Shown piece by piece: positions 10,105-17,176 of a stretch of 28,875 bases of DNA. The stretch is from Mesostigma viride (taxonomy: Eukaryota > Streptophyta > Mesostigmatophyceae > Mesostigmatales > Mesostigmataceae). The notes beneath the pieces are model-generated. The model was not told the DNA's origin. It saw only the letters and a program-made list of their open reading frames with translations, and did not search any database. The position numbers and the translations under genes were made by a program. Position 1 is the stretch's first letter; the number at the start of each line of letters is the position of its first letter. The DNA lies in NCBI GenBank assembly GCA_009746045.1, contig RPFO01001337.1:1-28875 (forward strand). Reading direction: 5' to 3'.

Positions 10105-10305
10105 GAGGGACACCATAATATGGAGGAAGATGTCCAGATGGTAACAAACCAAAAAAGTTTATAGAAAAAACCAAACCAAACCTAAGAATGAAAAAGAGAA
10201 CACACACACACACAATCACACACGAAGGGGTTAAAAGTAAGAACGTATAAATTAAAAGGGAAAATATAAAAAAAGGAAGAAAGAAAGAAAAGAAAACCAT
10301 AAGCA
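10105..10305 (-). repeat. Inverted repeat, right arm (purine-rich on + strand)
   Basis: Reverse-complement partner of 9,505-9,695. It includes a CA microsatellite (ACACACACACAC) where the left arm has GTGTCTGTGTGTCTGTG. The pair could be the ends of a non-autonomous DNA transposon or two insertions of one repeat family in opposite orientation. No target-site duplication was identified. Confidence 0.75.
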
Positions 10306-10422
10306 CATTCCTAAGCTTGCCCCCTCCAAATGGGGCAGAACCGCGAAAAACAATTGGTACATGCTTGAAGAAAACAACCACCAACTCTTTAACCATTGCG
10401 AGCAGGTACCATGTCCTGATGC

Positions 10423-10615
10423 TAGCTAATGGATAAAAGGTCCATCCTTTATGGTCATAACCTCCTGATCCCTGTCATCTAGGTTCAAGCCCAAGCCATG
10501 CGGCCTGAGGGAAGGGGGGGGTCTCTGCCCCCCTATCCGCTGTGCACACTCAGGGATTAAAAGAACTTAGGTGCTCCGTGACTCCCGAACGGGAGCACGT
10601 GTTTAATTAGTTAAT
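10423..10615 (+). repeat. SINE-like element with pol III box-like head and shared LINE tail
   Basis: The head has an A-box-like TAGCTAATGG (10,423) and a B-box-like GGTTCAAGCC (10,482); their spacing of 59 is wider than in a tRNA. The 3' part (10,505-10,615) matches the tail at 6,582-6,713 in reverse complement: GTCTCTGCCCCCCT, TGTGCACACTCAGGGATTAAAAG, the GTGCTCC/GGGAGCAC hairpin and a TTTAATTAGTTAA end. It does not fold as a tRNA. The tRNA-derived head is a weak inference; the shared tail is clear. Confidence 0.6.
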
Positions 10616-11842
10616 GAGTCAATCTAAGAAGCCCAAGCCATGCTTAACGGAAGCAAAACAGGTGGGGAGGAGATAAGTGACTCACATATGCTCACCCTCC
10701 CTACAACAACCTTGCTTTCCAGTAGGCTGAAGAGCCATGAGAGGCGTTTATGAGCTCGCCAGCTCCTTGCAAATTATGGTGATGCCGCTCCCAGGCAGCT
10801 AGGGTCCTTGATTGAGTTTTCACATGTTAGACATTCTCTATTGTGTAGTCAAGGAAGCGCAGCAAAGCCAGAAAACTTCCCGATCAAGTCTGGGCAGCTT
10901 TAGGACGCATGGCATACGCAGCGTAAGGAAAACCATTAAAAGCTGCGGAAAATCTGATAGCACAACTGCAACCCTAAACAGAAAATCTGATAGCTGACTG
11001 GTCGCGCGGGGTCCTAGACTCAGCGGCATGGCTCCCCACCGGCCGGGTGCCGAACGCGGTGACCGCATTGAGCAGGATTTCTCGGCGGCTTCGCGACACG
11101 TCGACCAACGGGTGTAACTTTGGGGACGATGGAATAGAGTAGGAACTCGCTCGGTCGTGGAGTATATACTTTCCATATAATACTCGCATGCCCTAAGGCT
11201 TCCTAATCAGCTTGTCAAGTCGTGCGCGTAAATCGCACGCAACGAATTTCCCCCCACTTCCGTTGTGAATAATGGCAATGGAGCAAAACCCACGTGCCAG
11301 TAATGTAACATGTTTGTAAATATAGAAACAAACTTACAACACAGACGTCAATGATCCGCCACCAGACTGCTCTAGTTATGCTGCTGCAAATTATCAGGAT
11401 CTCAAGGAACGAGCTTTCAAACGCCTAAATGCCCCCATGACAAGGACGACTTCGAGCAATTATTCCTGTTGTAGACTGGCAGCCTATATCCCACACCAAG
11501 GCACGCGGCGATACAGGCGCGCCTTTGCGCCTTGGCAGCAAGTAACTAATGATGACCCAGAAATCCAGTTCTCCGGCGCAATTCAACCTACCTTATGCAT
11601 CAGCCGACCTGAGCACCGTATGAGCACAGCAAAGCGCGCGTCGTGGCAAAACTTTGCCGTGCACGTGGTATCGTGCAACGGCTTGCTGCCTCACTGAAAG
11701 AAAATGAAGATGGCTTCCAGGCTGTGGACGGGTGTCGGGTGAGGAGGGCAGAACCAGGATGTGCAAGAGTGGTTTTTGGTCCGGCCACGTTCTGCCCAGT
11801 TTGGCAGGGAAAAGACGTAAGCACATGACTCGTGGACACGGT
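10616..11842. other. No gene recognised; two inverted words
   Basis: Short frames on both strands show no domains. A hairpin lies at 11,656-11,682 (GCCGTGCACG, 6-base loop, CGTGCAACGGC with one bulge) and another near 11,220-11,242 (CGTGCG / CGCACG). From about 10,953 the sequence is single-copy in this window. Confidence 0.4.
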
Positions 11843-11843
11843 T

Positions 11844-11850
11844 TATATAT
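11844..11850 (+). promoter_or_regulatory. TATA-like box upstream of 5S rRNA
   Basis: TATATAT at -31 to -25 relative to the 5S start. Plant 5S genes carry a TATATA-like element near -28 that supports RNA polymerase III initiation. Confidence 0.6.
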
Positions 11851-11874
11851 GACAAGTTTTGCGGATGCCAGCAT

Positions 11875-11990
11875 GATTCGTTCATACCAGGCAGAACACA
11901 CCGCATCCCATCAGACCTGCGAAGTTAAGCTGCCTTGGGCCAGTTTAGTAGTGTGATCGGTGACGGCACGCGAATCCCTGGTGACGAATT
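11875..11990 (+). rRNA. 5S ribosomal RNA gene
   Basis: It contains the hallmark 5S words TTCATACCA, GCATCCCATCAGA, CGAAGTTAAGC and GGTGAC in the right order and spacing. The 5' end GATTCGT pairs with the 3' end ACGAATT (helix I). GGCAG pairs with CTGCC (helix II), CGCA with TGCG (helix III), CCAG with CTGG (helix V) and GTGT with GCAC (helix IV). Several paired positions differ from the plant sequence I recall yet still pair, which suggests a folded RNA and not a decayed copy. The length of 116 is slightly under the usual 119-120. A TATA-like box lies upstream and a T4 run five bases downstream. The domain around the internal C box (GTAGTGTGATCGGTGACG) is divergent, so a 5S-derived SINE or a variant 5S gene are the alternatives. 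Confidence 0.85.
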
Positions 11991-11995
11991 GTACC

Positions 11996-11999
11996 TTTT
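11996..11999 (+). terminator. RNA polymerase III terminator
   Basis: TTTT on the sense strand, six bases after the 3' end of the 5S gene. Confidence 0.65.
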
Positions 12000-12284
12000 G
12001 CGACCCAGCTTTCCTCGTGGTAGGGCACTTTTTGCTACGATCACTAATTTGCTATCGCAAGTTTTTTGATGTCGGCCTTGACTACAACAGATATGGCAGA
12101 TTCCTTCGTGACAAGTACACAAAAATACCAAAAGTAGGCCTGAAGCAGGACAAGAATTTTCTCAAGCAACGCCCCTTACTTAAATTATGACATACAGTCT
12201 CCTTGGGGAGCATGAATATAAATGAAATTATAACATAACTCCGTGGGGAGATCATAGATATGAGCACCGACGTATTCCCGGCAT
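12000..12284. other. Region between 5S gene and LINE remnant
   Basis: No gene is recognised. A plus-strand frame (11,960-12,190) has ordinary-looking residues but no domain and begins inside the 5S gene. Two imperfect copies of a CTCC-TGGGGAG-CATGAATAT-like word lie near 12,200 and 12,240. Confidence 0.35.
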
Positions 12285-12796
12285 TCAGCTGGCATCGAGC
12301 AGCATAACCAAGAAGTGGCGGGCCGGGGTGGCCCCCTCAAGATTATGCAAGTCCTCGAAGAACTTCTCGCGTTCCAACTGGGTTAGACCACTATGGGGTG
12401 CGTAACCTACCCCAACCGTGAGGTGGTGCTAAGACCGCCCCTCAACGGAGGTGAAATGTGCCACCATAAGGCGTGGGGTTAGAAGCTGAAGCGTGCTGAG
12501 GCTGGCAGCCGCCAGCGGCGAACACAAAACGGGCCAACACCACCTTGGCCGGGCGTCCCACTGCCTGCAAAGTACAAACGCCAACCGCCTGCCAAGCGAT
12601 CAGTGCGCACCGTGCCAACTGGCACCGTGCGACGATGCTCCTGCACGCCTAGAATAGACACACGATGTGCAATGCAAAAGGCAACGAGCTCCTCTACCCG
12701 GTAGCTATGATCGCCATCTGCTAGCAATGTACGTGCGTTGAAAGTCGCGAGGGCCAAGGTTGCCTGCTGGCCCAACAAGGGAGAACGGCGATGCAT
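12285..12796 (-). pseudogene. L1-type LINE ORF2, AP-endonuclease domain fragment
   Basis: On the minus strand from ATG 12,796 the frame reads L-A-L-A-T-F-N-A-R-T-L then I-L-G-V-Q-E-H-R-R. These are the N and E motifs of the endonuclease/exonuclease/phosphatase fold that nicks target DNA in LINE ORF2. The first frame stops at 12,479. Further downstream another frame gives R-L-M-V-A-H-F-T, L-T-V-G-V-G-Y-A-P-H and A-R-H-F-L-V-M-L-L-D-A, the later endonuclease motifs, with a TAG between them, ending at TGA 12,285-12,287. The reverse transcriptase part is absent. This is a truncated, mutated copy that lies downstream of the ORF1 remnant on the same strand. Confidence 0.75.
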
Positions 12797-13146
12797 GGAG
12801 GATGGGGGTGGATTGCACAGCGGAAGGTGGGGGTGGGGATGGAACGAAGGGGAGGGAAATGGGGGGAATAGTGCTTTTCATCGCACTGGTTTTGTCCTGC
12901 AGGCGGAGGATGCGAGCCTGCCGCCTGCTTTGGGTATTCGGGGATGATTGCGCAACGCAGAGGCGTAGAAAATATAGCATGCCTTGTGTGTTGCTGATCT
13001 TACTGCTGAGAGCTGTTCGAGCCCGAGATACCGGCACCACCATGTGTCTCTGTCGACTAGGCCCATGCATGGTAGTGGAACGGGGGACTATTTAGAGGCT
13101 GTCCCTGAAGCCTGTTAGCCGCGAGCCGACGAGTGCATGGGGTTGT
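12797..13146 (-). other. Inter-ORF region of the LINE remnant
   Basis: Between the ORF1 stop and the ORF2 start on the minus strand. No domain is seen; frames on both strands are low-complexity Pro/Ser or Gly-rich. Confidence 0.4.
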
Positions 13147-13660
13147 CTACTTACTGGAACCACCAGGGGCAGCACGCTTGTGACGAGGCTCTACCGTCTG
13201 CTTTTCACGAGACTCCACAGTGTCGGTGTCTACTACACGGACACCACCCCGGTAAGCACCAAAACGACCATCCGGCAACTGTCGCAGCTGCACACGCTTA
13301 CCCCCGGTACGTACCCGGCTCGTGCCACCACCACCTTCTCGTGATTCGAGCACTTGCTCCTCGCCGCCAGCTGTGCCGGGGTGTAGTCTTCATCCATGCT
13401 GATGAGGGTGCCCTTGAGCAGACGACGGGCTCCCATTACCCGTTTCTGGTCGTTCACGGTGACCATGGTGACCAGAACCAGGCCAGCTGGGCTTGGCAGG
13501 CGAATGGCCCTAGCAATTGTCACGTTGTGGCACAGCTATGCAGCACCCCCAGGGACGCGGGACCCCGCAAGGCCTCGGTAAGCGCTTGTGCGGTGTCATG
13601 CTTGCCCACCTCAAAGTTCTTGAGGATGATATTGCATTGTCTGAGCAAATCCCATTTTTC
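13147..13660 (-). pseudogene. L1-type LINE ORF1 C-terminal remnant
   Basis: Read on the minus strand, successive frames give I-I-L-K-N-F-E-V (RRM-like strand), then L-V-L-V-T-M-V-T-V-N-D-Q-K-R-V and G-T-L-I-S-M-D-E-D-Y-T-P-A-Q-L, then a basic Gly-rich tail ending at 13,147. The order and spacing match the ORF1 at 7,011-8,379 (R-V-V-L-R-R-F-P ... V-L-L-T-F ... D-D-D-L-T-P-A-Q) while the sequences are clearly different, so this is a second LINE family. A TGA at 13,520-13,522 and a frame change near 13,345 break it. The N-terminal half is missing upstream of about 13,660. Confidence 0.65.
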
Positions 13661-14340
13661 CGTACCCCCCAGGGGTTGGTGCTATTTATAGCACCCAAAA
13701 GTCATAGATATGGGACCAATGGCATGTCCCCAAAGAAATTCAACATAAATGCGTGCTTGGTACCAAGGGGTAGCCGGAAATTGTTTTTAGGCCATAGACA
13801 AACATATATATGTGCGAAGATGTGCAACTCAGTCCGTTTCAGTTTTTTAGGACTGAGTTGCTACCATTTAAAAGGGTTAATGAGGATTTGTACGCTGATT
13901 TGCCCTTAATGTTTCCCACATCCTTAGGCTCTGGAGCCTGGGCCTAGCCAGGCACCTGGCCCGCACAGATCAGGTAGACACATCAGATAGACTAGATAGC
14001 ACCAAGCCCGCCCAGCTTGGACGTCATGTCCTCACCTGGCGTTGCAGCCCCAGGCCGCGCGCGGTAGGGCCGCCACCCGCGGGCTTTCTGCGATAGACTA
14101 GGCATGGACATGTGCTACCCTAGACGAGACGGGCTCACATCCGGGCAGCCTCCTGGTTTGTCTGTCTTATGGAGGCAGATGGTTCACAAGGATAGATGGC
14201 AAGTAGTGATGAAGGTGACCACCCCCAAGTCTGTGGGGGCTCCGCGTGTGACCGCGTAATAATGGCATTCATAGCGATTCGGGCCGTGGTGCCCACAACC
14301 CTGTAACTAGGCCACTAGATAGCTAGCATCATTCATGATT
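13661..14340. other. No gene recognised
   Basis: AT-rich to mixed DNA. Apart from the perfect hairpin at 13,824-13,861, I see no RNA or protein gene. Confidence 0.4.
13824..13861. repeat. Perfect 12-bp stem-loop
   Basis: GCAACTCAGTCC, a 14-base loop containing T6, then GGACTGAGTTGC. It is isolated from any gene. Confidence 0.85.
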
Positions 14341-14360
14341 CATCCCATCCCATGTTCGGG

Positions 14361-14562
14361 TTAATTAATTAATTAGACACCACGCGTGACTGCGTCACGT
14401 GAGCATAAGTCCTCAGCGGGAGGGGAACATGGGATGGAATGGATGTTCCCATGTTCGGATGTTCCCCTCCCACCTAGCTGAGGACTTATGCTCACGTGAC
14501 GCAGTCATGTGTCTATTAATTTATTAATTAATTTATTAATTAATTTATTAATTTATTTATTG
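14361..14562. repeat. Fold-back (inverted) repeat with TTAA-rich ends
   Basis: Arm 14,361-14,417 and arm 14,477-14,533 are inverted copies. The core GACTGCGTCACGTGAGCATA... reads in reverse complement as ...TATGCTCACGTGACGCAGTC with no mismatch over about 31 bases. Outside the core both arms end in TTAATTAA-type runs. The spacer contains a second nested inverted word (GGGAGGGGAACAT and ATGTTCCCCTCCC). This resembles a MITE or fold-back element. Confidence 0.85.
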
Positions 14563-14875
14563 ATGACAATGGTGTAGTTGGCCTGGCTAATCTGCCGTCT
14601 ATCTAGTTATCTAATTTTATAACTCAAAGAAGTTGACTAGCTGATTATATAACAGTAATTGACTAACTACTTAATTTTAACTTAACACTATAGGGGCCAC
14701 AGGACCATGAGTTGCCCGGCAGCCGTTGTGGCCATGGACGGGTGATCCACGTACACCTCCCCACCAGGCGGCAATAGGTACATGCATGATATCGAGGACG
14801 GGCCGGGGAGAATCAGAGCATCAAGAAGATATCCTAAATTCTCGAGACTCGCCGCATGCCCAATTACTAAGGGCT
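14563..14875. other. No gene recognised; possible body of a short interspersed element
   Basis: Leads into the shared tail at 14,876. A minus-strand frame (14,688-14,975) runs through the tail repeat and is not credible as a gene. Confidence 0.35.
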
Positions 14876-15000
14876 GTGGCATGAGGGTAGGGGGGGTTCG
14901 CTGCCCCCCTACCCGTGGTGCACACTGAGCAGGGATTGAAATAAAAGCACTTCGGTGCTGCGTCGGACCCCCCATGACGGGATCACGTGTTTAATTAATA
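14876..15000 (+). repeat. LINE/SINE family 3' tail, third locus
   Basis: GGCATGAGGGTAGGGGGG, CTGCCCCCCTACCC, GTGCACACTGAGCAGGGATTGA, AAAAGCACTTCGGTGCT, then a diverged second hairpin and GTGTTTAATTAATAA. It matches 10,505-10,615 and the reverse complement of 6,582-6,713. It is the most diverged of the three. Confidence 0.75.
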
Positions 15001-15391
15001 ACTTGATTCTTTGATTAATCATTAGGGCTGGCCCGGCACCGTGCAGGGCGTGGTAATGGCGGTAGCTAGTAACGTCGCAGGGTGGACCACTGGTCGTAGC
15101 TTATCTATTCGAGCTATAGGCCGGTCCTAATGTCGTCCTCACAGTTGGGGAGAATCTGCCCCGGAGTATATCAGCTCGATCACCCAGACAATTTATTGGG
15201 GCGGGCGGCCGGAGTTGTGCTCCCGAGTGGCATCTATCCGCTGGCCGGTAGTCGCCGGCCTGGGCTCCTAGTCAGGTGGGCATCAAAGATTGGTGTCTAG
15301 ATGCTAGTCGGTGCCTAAGCAAGGTACGGAAGCCAGTGCGCGCCGGGACGGTCAGAGAACCGTCGCCCTCGGTAGCACAGATCCGCTGAGT
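15001..15391 (+). other. DNA upstream of the copia gag; no LTR pair found
   Basis: No gene is seen. This is where a 5' LTR and tRNA primer-binding site would be expected. I found neither a copy of the 3' flank nor a clear tRNA-complementary site. Confidence 0.4.
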
Positions 15392-15491
15392 GCCGGTAGT
15401 CTCGGGTTAGAGGCTCGAGCATGCACTATCGGGTAGCCTACCGCCGGTAGTCTCGGGTTAGAGGCTCGAGCATGCCTTATCGGTTAGCGCC
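15392..15491 (+). repeat. 51-bp tandem duplication upstream of gag
   Basis: The unit starting GCCGGTAGTCTCGGGTTAGA and continuing AGGCTCGAGCATGC occurs at 15,392 and 15,443. A partial GCCGGTAGTC lies near 15,243. It probably belongs to the element leader. An ATG at 15,472 falls inside the second unit. Confidence 0.85.
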
Positions 15492-15690
15492 GCGCCGCTG
15501 CGCTCCTTGCGGCCTGGCCAGCTGCAAGGGTTCAATAGCAATCAGTGGCGGCTGCGGGCTCAGCCTCCCACAATCGGTTCCCCAAACAACAAAAATCCCG
15601 TCTCCATCGCCGGCGTGCAAGCCAGCGGTGAAGGGCATTCAACTTGTATTCACAACAGTCAACATTACCGTTGACCATTTTTCTGGGCTC

Positions 15691-16899
15691 ATGGCGCGTG
15701 GCGCGGAGCGAACGCCAGCTCCAACCCAGGACCAGGGAACGCAAGCATCAACTCCGGCGGATGGGAGTGGCGCAGCCACTGTGGCGACTGAGCCAGCTGG
15801 TGGCTCGGTCAGCACAGCTCCGGGGCAGCAGTCAGCACCAACTGCCCGGAAAGTTTTCAAGAAAGAAGAGCTGCCAAGTAAGCTGCCAGAAATTCTGACG
15901 CCGTCCGCCGTGGAGGAGTTTATTAACAGCCTGGGCAAGCTCCGGCAGGACTACAACGAACTGTCCGACGCAGTTTTCCTCAACAAGCTGCGCCGGTCAG
16001 AGGTATGCAACGAGGCTACGGGTAATGCGGACGTGCGAGGGGTCATTATCAACGCCAGCAAAGAGGCGTGGACCTGGCTCGACACAGTGAAGGCCCTGCA
16101 AGAGGTGCTCGACACCTCAAGCTTTCCTGACGAGGAAAAGGAGGGGCAGGCGCTGGTGCGCAACCTGTCGCTTGACCCCAATTACCTCAGCTCGGACATG
16201 GCCAGATTCGCGGCCCAGGTCCGGAGCAAGGGTGTCTTGAAGCACATGAGTAGCGAATATTTACTCAGCGCAGTTCTGGATGCTCTGGGGCTGACGCCAG
16301 AGAGCCGTGCCAATGTCAAGGCCGGTCTCGGCATGAAAATTGCGCTAGCTTCTTCCGTGGTAGTGGGCAACCCGGACGACCAGAAACGGTTCAACGCAGC
16401 CATGGCGCACCTCCGAGAGATGTTCAAGGACCGGGGCGGCCCCAGGCGTAACAACAAGCTGCCGACAGTTGCTCAGGTAAACCCTGTGCCTGCCTCGACC
16501 CCGCCAGCAGCTTCTCTGTCGGACTTGACCACCCTTGTTACCCAGCTGTCCACGACGGTGGCCAACAACGTGGTGCGAATGTTGGGTGGCAAACGCCGAG
16601 CTCGCGGTGGTCGGCACAACCAGAACGCGTCCAGCAAACGCGGGCCGGGAGGCGGTCAGGGCAAGCAGCCTCGACAGGAGGGCGGCACTGGCAGGCAGCA
16701 ACAGCAGCAGGGTGGCGTCCCCAAGGAGAAGGTCGTCTGCGAGCGCCGGTGCACCGGCGTGGGGCACACCGAGGCCAACTGCACGCTGCGGCTGGACCTC
16801 GGCAAGGCGACTCGAGTGTGCCGGCGCTGCTGGGCGGTTCGGCTTCCTGGACACGACCCCAACACATGCCGCGCCCCACGGCCAGCCATGCCCAAGTGA
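15691..16899 (+). CDS. Copia-like Gag (nucleocapsid) polyprotein
   Basis: Structural protein that packages element RNA into virus-like particles. The frame is open from before 15,472. I prefer the ATG at 15,691 because the ATG at 15,472 lies in a tandem leader repeat and the residues between are of low quality. That gives 402 residues: a Gln/Thr/Ala-rich N-terminus, a helical capsid-like region (roughly residues 60-260 from that start), a basic Arg/Gly/Gln-rich stretch, then two zinc knuckles, C-x3-C-x4-H-x4-C and C-x2-C-x7-H-x4-C. Copia Gags normally have one knuckle of the form C-x2-C-x4-H-x4-C, so both are non-canonical. It ends at TGA 16,897-16,899. The pol frame (frame 2) is already open from 16,535, giving a 365-base overlap where a frameshift could make Gag-Pol. 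Confidence 0.8.
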   Translation: MARGAERTPAPTQDQGTQASTPADGSGAATVATEPAGGSVSTAPGQQSAPTARKVFKKEELPSKLPEILTPSAVEEFINSLGKLRQDYNELSDAVFLNKLRRSEVCNEATGNADVRGVIINASKEAWTWLDTVKALQEVLDTSSFPDEEKEGQALVRNLSLDPNYLSSDMARFAAQVRSKGVLKHMSSEYLLSAVLDALGLTPESRANVKAGLGMKIALASSVVVGNPDDQKRFNAAMAHLREMFKDRGGPRRNNKLPTVAQVNPVPASTPPAASLSDLTTLVTQLSTTVANNVVRMLGGKRRARGGRHNQNASSKRGPGGGQGKQPRQEGGTGRQQQQQGGVPKEKVVCERRCTGVGHTEANCTLRLDLGKATRVCRRCWAVRLPGHDPNTCRAPRPAMPK

Positions 16900-17176
16900 C
16901 GTCATAGAGGTGATGTGTGTCGCGGTGATCGAGTCGGCTAGGCGTGAGGATGCTGTGCCTTGTAGTCCTAATGTTCCCACGTCAGTGGTTCAGAATGGAA
17001 GTGCAAGTGCTGCAGCTGATCAGGAGTGCGTGCCCAGCGTGGTCGCAATAGAGCCTGAACACGCCCTTCCGGAGCTCACCCCTTCAGGTGAGATAGTGCC
17101 GGCAGATGCCGAGGTAGCCCCTCACGTAGGCGTGGAGTTGGGTCGCCGCCTCAGTAAGGTCTCACTATAGAGCACA
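16900..17176 (+). other. Gag-pol linker without protease motif
   Basis: The pol frame is open here until TAG at 17,168-17,170. In Ty1/copia elements the aspartic protease normally lies at this place. No D-S/T-G-A motif is seen in any plus frame; the encoded linker is Glu/Ala/Pro/Val-rich. Confidence 0.55.

Larger units (their letters stand above)
21..10952 (+). repeat. Long direct repeat, copy 1 (pairs with 17,852-28,875)
   Basis: This block matches 17,852-28,875 in the same orientation and order: copia pol 3' half, LTR, hAT fragment, satellite, LINE ORF1, inverted repeats and SINE-like element. Single-base differences cluster in the first 700 bases here (for example one C missing near 126, one G missing near 245, a 15-base loss near 664). 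From 700 to about 5,480 only a 2-base difference was noticed. Bases 1-20 do not match cleanly the sequence before 17,852 and look like noisy contig-end bases. The unit length implied by the offset is about 17.83-17.85 kb. Whether it is a tandem array, a circular molecule or an assembly overlap cannot be decided from sequence alone. Confidence 0.95.

Noticed and set aside
10405-10500. A tRNA gene suggested by A-box-like and B-box-like words
   Set aside because: The T-arm bases do not pair, the box spacing is too long and no acceptor stem is found. Kept only as a SINE-like head.
11593-11906. Minus-strand frames across the 5S region
   Set aside because: They run antisense through the 5S gene and its promoter and carry no domain.
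13137-13691. A 184-codon plus-strand frame
   Set aside because: It is antisense to the LINE ORF1 remnant, which has recognisable motifs on the minus strand. The plus-strand residues (His/Cys-rich) match nothing.
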